The notes under the pieces: generated by a model
What the model was told of the DNA's origin: nothing
Databases searched by the model: none
What the model saw: only the letters and a program-made list of their open reading frames with translations
In this document: in pieces, positions 19,926 through 28,314 of the stretch
Layout of the letters: each line of letters begins with the position of its first letter
Position numbering within the stretch: position 1 is the stretch's first letter
Source: Burkholderia cepacia
Lineage (GTDB): Bacteria > Pseudomonadota > Gammaproteobacteria > Burkholderiales > Burkholderiaceae
Direction of reading: 5' to 3'
Assembly: GCF_029962485.1 (NCBI RefSeq)
Contig: NZ_CP073637.1
Location: 3,286,001-3,350,000 of the forward strand
DNA: 64,000 nucleotides
Made by a program: the position numbers and the translations under genes

Positions 19926-22900
19926 TTATTTCGCGACGACGACCGGAATCCCCTTCAGCATGCCCGCGCCCTTCATCTCGTCGAGCGCGTGCTGCACCGC
20001 CGCGCTGGTCGCCGCATCGATGCCGAGCGCCAGCGCGAGCTCACGCTCCGCGCGCTTCACGCCGGCCAGGTTGCGCACCTTCACGTGACCGAAGCCGCGC
20101 ACGCGCGCGTGCAGGTCAGCCAGTTGCGCGACCTGCGCCGCATTGCCGGCCGTCATCGCGGCGAACGCACGCGCAAGCGTCGTCTCGTAATCGTCGGCGA
20201 GCGCGCGCTCCATCTTGCGCTCGACGGTGCGGCCGAACGGATCGAGCCACGTGCCACGCAGGCTGCGCACGCGCGCCAGCACGCCGAACACCGGCCACAT
20301 CCACTGGCCGAACACACGCTTTTTCGGCGCGCTGCCGTCGCTGCCGGCTTTCGCGACCGTCGGCGGCGCGAGGTTGAACTTCACGCGGTACGCCTGCCCC
20401 GGCACGCCTTCGAACTGCGCTTCAAGCGACGTGCGGAATGCATCGTCCGTGTACAGCCGCGCAACTTCGTATTCGTCCTTGACCGCGAGCAGCCGGTAGA
20501 ACGTCGTCGCGACCGCGCGCGTCAGCGCGTCGTCGCCTTTCGCGCGTGCGGCGTTCACGAGCGCACGGTAGCGCTCGACGTAACGCGCACCGCCGTACGC
20601 GTCGAGCCGCGCTTCGCGATCGGCGATCAGTTCCGCGAGCGTCTCCGGCGCGGCGTGCGTGACCACTGCGTGGCGTGCATTCCACAACGCGTCGAGGCCC
20701 GCCGCGTCGCCGGCCGCCATCCGGCCGATCGAGAACGCGAGCTTGTTCATCGGCACCGCGACGTTGTTCAGCTCGATCGCGCGCATCATCGCGGCGAGCG
20801 ATACCGGCACGAGGCCGAGCTGCCATGCGTAGCCGAGCATCAGGATGTTCGCGCCGATCGAATCGCCCAGGAACTTCGCGGCGAGCGCCTGCGCGTCGCA
20901 GCTCGACAGGTAGCCGTCGCCGGCCGCGTGGTGCATCTTCTCGAGCAGCGCGTCCGCATGCAGGTTCGCGTCGGGGTTCTGCACGAACGACGCGTTCGGG
21001 ATCCGGTGCGTATTGACGACGATCCGCGTGCGCTCGTGACGCACCGTCTGCAGCGCTTCCGCGCTCGCGCCGACGACCATGTCGCACGCGAGCAGCACGT
21101 CGGCCTGCTGCGTGTCGATGCGCACCTGGTTCAGCCACCGGTCGCTCGACGCGATCCGCACGAACGACAGCACCGAGCCGCCCTTCTGCGCGAAGCCCAT
21201 GAAGTCGAGCACCGATGCGCTCTTGCCTTCGAGGTGCGCGGCCATGCTGATCAGCGCGCCGACCGTCACGACGCCCGTGCCGCCGACGCCCGTCACGAGC
21301 ATGTCGAACGGCGCGGCGTCGAGATGCGTCGCCGGCACCGGCAGCCCGTCGACGCGCGCGGCGAGCGCCGCTTCGTCGAACGCCGCGCCGGCGGCCTTCT
21401 TCAGCGCCGCGCCTTCGACCGTCACGAAGCTCGGGCAGAAGCCGTTCACGCACGAATAGTCCTTGTTGCACGACGACTGGTCGATGCGGCGCTTGCGGCC
21501 GAGCGGCGTCTCGAGCGGCTCGACCGACAGGCAGTTCGATTGCACGCCGCAGTCGCCGCAGCCTTCGCACACCGCGTCGTTGATGAACAGGCGCTTGTCC
21601 GGGTCGGGGAATTCGCCTTTCTTGCGGCGGCGGCGCTTCTCGGCGGCGCAGGTCTGGTCGTAGATCAGCACGGTGACGCCCGGCGTCTCGCGCAACTCGC
21701 GCTGCACCGTGTCGAGCTCGCTGCGGTGATGGAACGTCGTGCCTTTCGGGAACAGCCCGTGATGGCCGTCGTACTTCTCCGGCTCGTCGGACACGACGAC
21801 GAAGCGCGACACGCCTTCCGCCTCGACCTGCCGCGCGATCTGCGGCACCGAGATGCTGCCGTCGACCGGCTGGCCGCCCGTCATCGCCACCGCGTCGTTG
21901 TAGAGGATCTTGTACGTGATGTTCGCTTTCGCGGCCACGGCCTGGCGGATCGCGAGGATGCCCGAGTGGAAGTAGGTGCCGTCGCCGAGGTTCTGGAACA
22001 CGTGCTTCGTGTTGGTGAACATCGCGTGCGCGGCCCAGTCGACGCCCTCGCCGCCCATCTGGATCAGCCCCGTCGTGTCGCGCTCCATCCACGACGCCAT
22101 GAAGTGGCAGCCGATGCCGGCCTGCGCGATCGAGCCTTCCGGCACCTTCGTCGACGTGTTGTGCGGGCAGCCCGAGCAGAAGTACGGCGTGCGCTTCACC
22201 GCGTCGGCCTCGTTCGACAGGATCTGCGGCGCGACGAGATCGACGACGCGTTCGCGGCGGTCGAGCGCCGGCTTGTGGCGCGCGAGCCAGTCGGCGAACA
22301 CCGGCAGGATGCGCGACGGGCGCAGTTCACCGAGTTCGGACAGCAGGCATGCGCCGGCGGCGTCATGCTTGCCGAGCACGCGCGGGCGCGCGCCTTCGGT
22401 GCGGTTGTACAGGTAGTCCTTGATCTGCTGCTCGATGACCGGGCCCTTCTCCTCGATCACGAGCACTTCGGCGAGCCCGTCGACGAAGGTCTCGATGCGC
22501 GTCATCTCGAGCGGATACGACAGGCCGACCTTGTAGATCCGCACGCCGGCCGCGTCGAGATCGGCCACCGTCAGGTCGAGACGGCGCAGCGCTTCCATCA
22601 GGTCGAGGTGCGCCTTGCCGCAGGTGACGATGCCGACGTTCGCGTGCGTGCTCGGCGCGATCCACTTGTCGATGCTGTTGGTGCGCGCGAAATGGCGCAC
22701 CGCGTCGAGCTTCGCGGCGAGGCGCGCTTCGATCGTCAGGCTCGGCAGGTCGGGCCAGCGGTTGTGCAGGCCGCCCGACGGCGGCGTGTAGCCTTCAGGC
22801 GCCGGCCACTGCGTCTGCAGCGCGTCGAGGTCGACGGTCGAGCCCGACTCGACCGTTTCCGAGATCGCCTTGAAGCCGACCCATGCGCCCGAGTAGCGCG

Positions 22901-23498
22901 ACAGCGCCCAGCCGTACAGGCCGAATTCGAGCATGTCGGCGATGTTCGCCGGGTTCACGACCGGCATGTGCCACGCGATCATCGCGAAGTCGCTCTGGTG
23001 CGGCATCGACGACGACACGCAGCCGTGATCGTCGCCCGCCACCACCAGCACGCCGCCATGCGGCGACGAACCGTACGCGTTGCCGTGCTTCAGCGCATCG
23101 CCGGCGCGATCGACGCCCGGGCCCTTGCCGTACCACATCGCATACACGCCCTCGACCGTGCGCTCGGGATCGGCCTCGACGCGCTGCGTGCCGAGTACGG
23201 CCGTGCCGCCGAGTTCCTCGTTGATCGCGGGCAGGAAGCGCACGCCGCCGGTGTCGAGCAGTTTCTTCGCCTTCCACAGCTGCTGGTCGACCATGCCGAG
23301 CGGCGAGCCGCGATAGCCGCTGACGAAGCCTGCGGTGTTGAGCCCCTGTTCGGCGTCGACCGCGCGCTGCATCAGCAGCAGGCGGACCAGCGCCTGCGTG
23401 CCGGTCAGGAAGATCCGGCCGCGCGTCGCGGTCAGGTTGTCGGTCAGTCGGTAGTCGGACAGGGCAGGCGTGCCATCGACGGGCAGGCGGGCGGTCAT
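19926..23498 (-). CDS. Indolepyruvate ferredoxin oxidoreductase, single-chain type
   Basis: A 1190-residue fused enzyme of the 2-oxoacid:ferredoxin oxidoreductase class, which decarboxylates aryl pyruvates from aromatic amino acid breakdown to aryl-acetyl-CoA, using thiamine diphosphate and passing electrons to ferredoxin. Order: pyrimidine-binding-like N-terminal domain (GFVSGYRGSPLG), TPP domain with CSGCPHNTSTKVPEGS and GGEGVDWAA, an Fe-S segment with cysteine clusters CEGCGDCG (about 643-650) and SCNKDYSCVNGFC (about 675-690), then the gamma-type domain (GVGGTGVVTVGALI) and a C-terminal helical region. Fusion of IorA- and IorB-like parts is normal in beta-proteobacteria. The ATG at 23498 follows GGAGAC and fits the relatives' start; the frame stays open about 100 codons further upstream, without support. 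The 2-kb repeat array lies directly upstream. Confidence 0.93.
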   Translation of the reverse strand: MTARLPVDGTPALSDYRLTDNLTATRGRIFLTGTQALVRLLLMQRAVDAEQGLNTAGFVSGYRGSPLGMVDQQLWKAKKLLDTGGVRFLPAINEELGGTAVLGTQRVEADPERTVEGVYAMWYGKGPGVDRAGDALKHGNAYGSSPHGGVLVVAGDDHGCVSSSMPHQSDFAMIAWHMPVVNPANIADMLEFGLYGWALSRYSGAWVGFKAISETVESGSTVDLDALQTQWPAPEGYTPPSGGLHNRWPDLPSLTIEARLAAKLDAVRHFARTNSIDKWIAPSTHANVGIVTCGKAHLDLMEALRRLDLTVADLDAAGVRIYKVGLSYPLEMTRIETFVDGLAEVLVIEEKGPVIEQQIKDYLYNRTEGARPRVLGKHDAAGACLLSELGELRPSRILPVFADWLARHKPALDRRERVVDLVAPQILSNEADAVKRTPYFCSGCPHNTSTKVPEGSIAQAGIGCHFMASWMERDTTGLIQMGGEGVDWAAHAMFTNTKHVFQNLGDGTYFHSGILAIRQAVAAKANITYKILYNDAVAMTGGQPVDGSISVPQIARQVEAEGVSRFVVVSDEPEKYDGHHGLFPKGTTFHHRSELDTVQRELRETPGVTVLIYDQTCAAEKRRRRKKGEFPDPDKRLFINDAVCEGCGDCGVQSNCLSVEPLETPLGRKRRIDQSSCNKDYSCVNGFCPSFVTVEGAALKKAAGAAFDEAALAARVDGLPVPATHLDAAPFDMLVTGVGGTGVVTVGALISMAAHLEGKSASVLDFMGFAQKGGSVLSFVRIASSDRWLNQVRIDTQQADVLLACDMVVGASAEALQTVRHERTRIVVNTHRIPNASFVQNPDANLHADALLEKMHHAAGDGYLSSCDAQALAAKFLGDSIGANILMLGYAWQLGLVPVSLAAMMRAIELNNVAVPMNKLAFSIGRMAAGDAAGLDALWNARHAVVTHAAPETLAELIADREARLDAYGGARYVERYRALVNAARAKGDDALTRAVATTFYRLLAVKDEYEVARLYTDDAFRTSLEAQFEGVPGQAYRVKFNLAPPTVAKAGSDGSAPKKRVFGQWMWPVFGVLARVRSLRGTWLDPFGRTVERKMERALADDYETTLARAFAAMTAGNAAQVAQLADLHARVRGFGHVKVRNLAGVKRAERELALALGIDAATSAAVQHALDEMKGAGMLKGIPVVVAK

Positions 23499-23833
23499 GG
23501 GGGATGTCTCCGGATTGTGCTGTTCTGGGCTGCGCGGCGGGGCGTCGGGCGACGCGTGACCGGCGGCAGCGAATGGCTCTATTTTTTCGTGCGCAGCCGA
23601 GAATGTTTTTTCTCTTCTTGCTCGGTCGGGGCGGTAGCGAGAAAAACTGCGCAGGTTTTTGCCCAGATTTGAGAGAGTTTTCGCGCGCGGTGGCGTGGGG
23701 CCGGTTGGCGGGTGTCGCGGCGGCCGGGTGGCTTGCCGGGGAAACCGGTGTGCGCTCGATGGCGCCGCCGCAGCCGCGCCGCGGGTGCTCAAGCCCCGTG
23801 TGGCAAGGGTTTCGGGCGCTTCGGGCGGTCACT

Positions 23834-25530
23834 CTCACCGTTGAATTGCACAGTCTTCCGATTGGTCAGCCGCGCCGGATGTCCACAACGCCGCGCCCCT
23901 CTGCCGACCGGGTTCGCGTGCTCACCGTTCGATTGCACAGCGTTTCGAGTGGCGTCGGGGCCGGGATGTCCACACCCGGAACCGGCATGCGGTTCGCCCG
24001 GGCGCCGATGCTCACCGTTGGAATTCACAGCGCGGCGAGTGGGTCCTGGCGGCGGATATCCACATCCTGGGCAGCTCACCTCGTCGATCTGCTGCGCGCC
24101 TCACCTCGCGAATACACAGGGTCGGGAGTGAGTTTGTCTCGCGGATATCTACGCCGGGATACGCGCGCTGCGTGGCTACCGCTTCGCACTCACCGTTGAA
24201 ATACACAGTGCCACGAGTCGTTTCGGCGGCCGGATATCCACATCGGAGAGCATCGGCCGATCGAGCGCAGAAGCGCGTTTCAACGCGCACCGGCGAGCGG
24301 CAATGCCTACCGGCAGCGGGTTGTCACCCGATCGGCCACTGACGCTCATCGTTGAAATACACAGTGTCACGAGTCGTTTCGGCGGCCGGATATCCACATC
24401 GGAGAGCATCGGCCGATCGAGCGCAGAAGCGCGTTTCAACGCGCACCGGCGAGCGGCAATGCCTACTGGCAGCGGGTTGTCACCCGATCGGCCACCGACA
24501 CTCACCGTGTAAATTCACAGTGCCGCGAGTCGTTTCGGCGGCCTGATATCCACATCGGAGAGCATCGGCCGATCGAACGCGGAAGCGCATTTCAAAGCAC
24601 ACCGGCGGGCGGCAATCCCTGCCGGCAGCGGGTTGTCACCCGATCGGCCACCGACACTCACCGTGAAAATACACAGTGCCGCGAGTCGTTTCGGCGGCCG
24701 GATATCCACATCGGAGAGCATCGTCCGATCGAACGCGGAAGCGCGTTTCAACGCGCACCGGCGAGCGGCAATGCCTGCCGCCAGCGGCTTGTCACCCGAT
24801 CGGCGACCGACGCTCACCGTCGAAATACACAGTGCCGCGAGTCGTTTCGGCGGCCTGATATCCACACTGAAATGCGCACGGCGCTCCTGATCGGGCACGT
24901 GCCCCGGGCGACATCGTCGGCCGGACAGCCGCGTCCGGACGGGCCGCCAGCCAATCGGATGCTCATACTCACCATTGAATTCCACGGCGTGTCGAGTCGC
25001 TTGAGAGATCGCGAATGCGCGATGAAATTCGCACGTTTCGGACCACGTGCTCGCGCTCACCGTTAGAATGCACGACCCTTCGATCGGGATCCGGACCCGG
25101 ATGCCGGCGTCGCGACGCACGCGTGGCCTGGCCACACATTCGTGCGTTCCGTTAGAATGCGCGGCGCCTCGAATCACTGCAAAGGCCTGCGAGCCTTGCT
25201 GGAACTGGCGCAGCGCGCGATCGGGCGTCGACGCTCACCATTGGATTTCACAGCATTTCGCTTCGTCTCGTGGCGAGTTGTCCACAACCCTCTTCACGTA
25301 TTGCGCGACATCCGGCGATCCTCACCGGTGAAATCCACAGCGCGTCGAGTCGTTTCGGGGTGAGGATATCCACAACTGGTTGCGCGACGAGATCGCGATG
25401 TCCACATCGGCGAACGCGTCGGCGCACCGCAACCGGGGAAAGCCGGAAAGGCTTGTCCGGTCAGCCTCGGCGGCACCCTCACCATTCAAATGCACAGCGT
25501 TTCGAGTCGCCGTAGGGCAGGTTGTCCACA
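23834..25530 (+). repeat. Array of fifteen direct 54-bp two-part repeats
   Basis: Elements start at 23834, 23921, 24011, 24100, 24189, 24345, 24501, 24657, 24813, 24968, 25056, 25145, 25234, 25321 and 25478; all face the same way. Consensus: left block CTCACCGTTGAAATNCACAG, a middle often reading GAGTCGTTTCGGCGG, and right block GGATATCCACA ending at base 54 (53 in the elements at 25234 and 25478). Twelve elements keep both ends at fixed spacing, although the right block of the one at 24100 is degenerate; those at 24968, 25056 and 25145 keep only the left block. A lone right block (GATGTCCACA) is at 25397-25406. Steps between starts are 87-90 bp or 155-157 bp only. The right block resembles a DnaA box (TTATNCACA), matching 8 of 9. 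Function unknown. Confidence 0.9.
24189..24967 (+). repeat. 156-bp tandem repeat, about five copies
   Basis: From the element at 24189 the 54-bp repeat and its 102-bp spacer form a 156-bp unit, repeated at exact 156-base steps to 24813; the fifth spacer has kept the length (101) but lost the sequence. In the first spacer GGCCGATCG (24255-24263) faces CGATCGGCC (24329-24337), and inside are the hairpins GCGCGTTTCAACGCGC and CGGGTTGTCACCCG. Copies differ by scattered substitutions, so the duplication is not brand new. Confidence 0.9.
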
Positions 25531-25577
25531 TCCGTCCGACGATGCCCGCCGCGCCGACAGGTGCTCCCGAGCGGACG

Positions 25578-26135
25578 CTATTCCGCAATCGACCGGATGA
25601 CCGTCGCAGGATTACCGCCGACCAGCGTATTCGGCGGAACGTCGCGCGTGACGACCGCAGCGGCCGCGACGACCGAATTCTCGCCGACCGTCACGCCGCC
25701 GATGATCGTCGCGCCCGCGCCGATCCACACATTCCGTTCGATCACGATCGGCTTCGCGACGACGCAGTCGCGCCGCCGCGAAGGCTCGACCGGATGACCG
25801 GACGTGATCAGGCTGACGTTCGGGCCGATCATCACGTCGTCGCCGATCTCGAGCCCGCCCAGATCGTAGAACGTGCAGTTCTGGTTGACGAACACGTTGC
25901 GCCCGAGCTTCATGCCGGTGCCGCCCGTGGCATGAAACGGTGGGATCAGCACGAAGCCGTCGTCCACCTGCGTGCCGATCAGCTCGCCAAACAATGCGCG
26001 CACTTCCGCTGCATCGTCGAACGTCAGACGGTTGAGCCGCGCGGTGATCGCCATCGCTCGCCTGACCTCGGCCACCATGGCCGCCGATTCGGGCGTTCTT
26101 CGCGGAATGATCGTGGTGCGATCGTCGTTTGCCAT
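25578..26135 (-). CDS. Sugar O-acetyltransferase (NodL/LacA/Maa type, left-handed beta-helix)
   Basis: A 185-residue hexapeptide-repeat acetyltransferase. After a short helical N-terminus (about 20-60, LNRLTFDDAAEVRALFGELIG) come the acceptor-site segment and beta-helix: GRNVFVNQNCTFYDLGGLEIGDDVMIGPNVSLITSGHPVEP contains the catalytic His of the family, and NVWIGAGATIIGGVTVGENSVVAAAAVVTRDVP closes the helix, ending GGNPATVIR. It should transfer acetyl from acetyl-CoA to a sugar hydroxyl. The ATG at 26135 follows GGAGGC; a longer frame reaches 26309. Downstream lies the repeat array. Confidence 0.9.
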   Translation of the reverse strand: MANDDRTTIIPRRTPESAAMVAEVRRAMAITARLNRLTFDDAAEVRALFGELIGTQVDDGFVLIPPFHATGGTGMKLGRNVFVNQNCTFYDLGGLEIGDDVMIGPNVSLITSGHPVEPSRRRDCVVAKPIVIERNVWIGAGATIIGGVTVGENSVVAAAAVVTRDVPPNTLVGGNPATVIRSIAE

Positions 26136-26282
26136 GCGTGACTTGCCTCCGGTGATTTCCGTGTTCGCGATGCGTCGGCGGTCGTGGTCGAATGCCTGCG
26201 AGGTCATGTGCAAGGATGCTGCAGGATCGGTGGCGCCCATGGGTAGTGATGCCGCTTTCAGCCAGGGTTTTGACCAAATTCC

Positions 26283-26306
26283 ATAACTAGTTTCTATATA
26301 ACTAGT
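26283..26306. promoter_or_regulatory. Direct repeat ATAACTAGT, candidate operator
   Basis: ATAACTAGT occurs at 26283-26291 and again at 26298-26306, 15 bases apart, within an AT-rich island in very GC-rich surroundings; each copy contains the palindrome ACTAGT. It lies 148 bases upstream of the acetyltransferase start and 233 upstream of the GST start. No regulator gene is adjacent. Confidence 0.5.
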
Positions 26307-26404
26307 CATGACTTAACCTCGTTGTGCCATCGGGCTTTGCCCGATTTTCTGCCCGACTCACGCTCGACATACAACGCCTCAACCGGTCTTGCTCAGCCGA
26401 ACCG

Positions 26405-26466
26405 CCCCTGGCCGGGCGCCCCTGGCCGGGCGCCCCTGGCCGGGCGCCCCTGGCCGGGCGCCCCTG
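26405..26466. repeat. 14-bp tandem repeat, four full copies
   Basis: CCCCTGGCCGGGCG is repeated exactly at 26405, 26419, 26433 and 26447, followed by a partial copy. Perfect identity suggests recent slippage; copy number is probably variable between strains. Confidence 0.9.
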
Positions 26467-26538
26467 TCCGAACCTCCTGCGCTCGGGTACGCTTGAGCAT
26501 CGACCGGACCGACACCTGCACCCAAACGCGGAGGCGCG

Positions 26539-27153
26539 ATGAAGCTCTACTACTGGCCGAAGACCCGGGCATTCCGGGCGTTGTGGATGCTCGAGGAAAT
26601 CGGCGTGGTGTACGAACTCGTGCCGATCGACCTGCGCTCGCACGAACAGGGCAGCGACGCATTCGTGCAGGTCAATCCGATGGCCAAGCTACCCGCGCTC
26701 GACGACGGCAGCGCGCCGTTCGCCGAATCGGGCGCCGTGCTGCTCTACCTCGCCGACTGCTGCCCGGGCGCCGGGCTCGGCATCGCGCCCGACGATCCGC
26801 TGCGCGGCCGTTTCCTCCAGTGGATGTTCTTCACGCCTACCTGCCTCGAACCGGCGATGGCCGAGAAATTCACCGGCGCGTCGGGCAATCCGGTCGCATT
26901 CGGCTGGGGCAACATCACGCGCGTGCAGCGCGCACTCGCGCAAGCGCTCGCCCACAACCCGTGGCTCGTCGGCGACCGTTTCACCGCAGCCGACCTGCTG
27001 CTCGCCAGCACGTTGAAGATCGCGTTCGACGCACATTTGCTGCCGCACGAAGGCGTGCTCGGCGACTACGTCGCACGCGCCGAGGATCGCGACGCGTTCC
27101 GTCGCGCCGTTGCGATCGAACAACGTGAAGCCGCGCGATTGCTGCACGCGTGA
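26539..27153 (+). CDS. Glutathione S-transferase family protein
   Basis: A 204-residue GST. The thioredoxin-like N-terminal domain (1-80) has MKLYYWPKTRAFRALWMLEEIG, the cis-Pro segment AKLPALDDG and the glutathione-binding FAESGAVLLYLAD; the helical C-terminal domain has the N-capping box segment VGDRFTAADLLLAS. It should conjugate or reduce electrophiles with glutathione in the cytosol; the substrate is not predictable. GGAGGCGCG precedes the ATG. Confidence 0.92.
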   Translation: MKLYYWPKTRAFRALWMLEEIGVVYELVPIDLRSHEQGSDAFVQVNPMAKLPALDDGSAPFAESGAVLLYLADCCPGAGLGIAPDDPLRGRFLQWMFFTPTCLEPAMAEKFTGASGNPVAFGWGNITRVQRALAQALAHNPWLVGDRFTAADLLLASTLKIAFDAHLLPHEGVLGDYVARAEDRDAFRRAVAIEQREAARLLHA

Positions 27154-27176
27154 CGCTTGAGGGGTGGGCCCCGCGA

Positions 27177-28145
27177 TCACGCCGGTGCGCCCGGCCCCTG
27201 CGCCGACGCGCCCGCCTCGACCACCACGCCCGGCGAGCCGCGCTCGTCGGTGTCGACGTCGATCGGCACGACTTCGTGAAAATGCGTGTAGTCGATGTGC
27301 GTGATGCCGTCTTCGTCGTGCATCAGGTCGACATAGCGGTGACGCCAGCGGATCTCGCCATGCGCCCATGAGTGACGCGCCTGCATGACCTGCGCGGTCG
27401 TTTCGTCCGAGCCCTCGATCGTGATCAGCAACGATGCGTCGCGCGCGGCGAGCGATTCGGGCGTCTCGCCGAACAGCGCGCTCGATTCGTCGATCACGTG
27501 CATCAGGTTCCAGCCGAGCAGGAAGATCGGGTGCTCGCTGCGCACGAGCGCCAGGTCATGGATCTTGCGCAACGAGTAACCCTCGTGCGTGCCTTCGACG
27601 CGCATCAGCCGCAACTTCGCCTGCGCCTCGGCAATCACGTTCTGGCGCGCATTCGCGGCGCGCACCATCAGCGTCATCCGGCCGTTCAGCGGCCGTATGA
27701 TCGCGTTGCGCGCGAACAGGATCTTCGCCTGCGGCCGCGAAAAGCGCGCGAACACGAGCCCCGTGGCCAATGCGATGCTCGACATCCCGACGAAGATCTC
27801 GAACGTCGCGACGAGGTGCGCATAAATGGTCTGCGGATGCATGTCGCCGTAGCCGACGGTCGCGAGCGTCTCGACGCTGAAGAAGAACGCGCCGCCGAAG
27901 CCGGCCGGCGACTGGTTCGCGATCGGCGTATTGCCGAGCATGTAGAGCGTCGCGAAGCCGCCGTTGAGCAGCAGGAACAGCACCGCGAGCGACAGGAAGA
28001 ATACGGGCCAGCTCACCGTCAGCGCGCGATGGTAGAAATCGCGCCAGCCGAGCGGCGGCATCCCGTACGCGATCACCGGGCGGGTGCCCGACCAGATCTT
28101 GCGGCCACGGCCGCGGGGGGCTGGGGAGGACGAATCGACGTTCAT
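27177..28145 (-). CDS. Inward-rectifier potassium channel, KirBac1.1 type
   Basis: A 322-residue channel subunit. TVGYGD at 96-101 is the K+ selectivity filter, preceded by the pore helix (GFGGAFFFSVETLA); the slide helix is at about 33-45, TM1 at about 44-68 and TM2 at about 107-137. The C-terminal half is the Kir cytoplasmic domain (GRMTLMVRAANARQNVIAEA, IHDLALVRSEHPIFLLGWNLMHVIDESS, EGSDETTAQVMQARHSW). It is very similar, from memory, to KirBac1.1 of B. pseudomallei, whose structure is known. It should form a tetrameric K+ channel in the inner membrane. The ATG at 28145 matches the MNVD start of KirBac1.1; the last 30 residues are divergent. Confidence 0.95.
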   Translation of the reverse strand: MNVDSSSPAPRGRGRKIWSGTRPVIAYGMPPLGWRDFYHRALTVSWPVFFLSLAVLFLLLNGGFATLYMLGNTPIANQSPAGFGGAFFFSVETLATVGYGDMHPQTIYAHLVATFEIFVGMSSIALATGLVFARFSRPQAKILFARNAIIRPLNGRMTLMVRAANARQNVIAEAQAKLRLMRVEGTHEGYSLRKIHDLALVRSEHPIFLLGWNLMHVIDESSALFGETPESLAARDASLLITIEGSDETTAQVMQARHSWAHGEIRWRHRYVDLMHDEDGITHIDYTHFHEVVPIDVDTDERGSPGVVVEAGASAQGPGAPA

Positions 28146-28243
28146 CGCGCGGCGCCGGTTGCAGGAAGGCGATGAGCGTAGCACGCGCGGCGGCGGCCGG
28201 GAATGCGTGCCGGCGCGCAACGGCAATCGGCCGCGCGATGCCG

Positions 28244-28272
28244 AAAAAAAGCCGGCCGCGTATGCGGCCGGC
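28244..28272 (-). terminator. Intrinsic terminator of the sulfate-binding protein gene
   Basis: GCCGGCCGC at 28251-28259 pairs with GCGGCCGGC at 28264-28272 around a GTAT loop; read on the minus strand it is followed by seven T. It lies 43 bases beyond the stop codon at 28315. Confidence 0.9.
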
Positions 28273-28314
28273 TGCGTCGTCATCATGCGGACCCGCGCGC
28301 AATGCGCGCCGCGG

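Larger units (their letters stand above)
23499..25577. other. Gene-free region with a 54-bp repeat array
   Basis: Two kilobases between the start of the indolepyruvate oxidoreductase gene and the stop of the acetyltransferase gene (both on the - strand). The first 330 bases are plain leader or promoter sequence of the oxidoreductase; from 23834 to 25530 the region is a regular array of related elements, listed separately. Open frames through the 156-bp tandem part persist only because 156 is a multiple of three; they have no ribosome-binding site and no resemblance to a protein family. Confidence 0.8.
26136..26538. other. Divergent intergenic region (acetyltransferase / GST)
   Basis: Contains an AT-rich direct repeat at 26283-26306 and a 14-bp tandem repeat at 26405-26466, both listed separately. 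The rest shows no gene; the acetyltransferase frame stays open to 26309 but without a start site. Confidence 0.5.

Noticed and set aside
24176..25177. Minus-strand ORFs through the 156-bp repeats (about 109 and 220 residues)
   Set aside because: The frames stay open because 156 is a multiple of three; no ribosome-binding site, the protein would be a plain repeat of the DNA repeat, and codon use is unlike the neighbours.
23834..25530. CRISPR array
   Set aside because: Repeats are 54 bp and degenerate, long spacers are near-identical to each other, spacing has two fixed classes and no cas gene is near.
23834..25530. Chromosome replication origin
   Set aside because: DnaA-box-like sites are present, but there is no dnaA, dnaN, gyrB, rpmH, parAB or gidA nearby and no AT-rich unwinding element; a titration-type locus is the more cautious idea.
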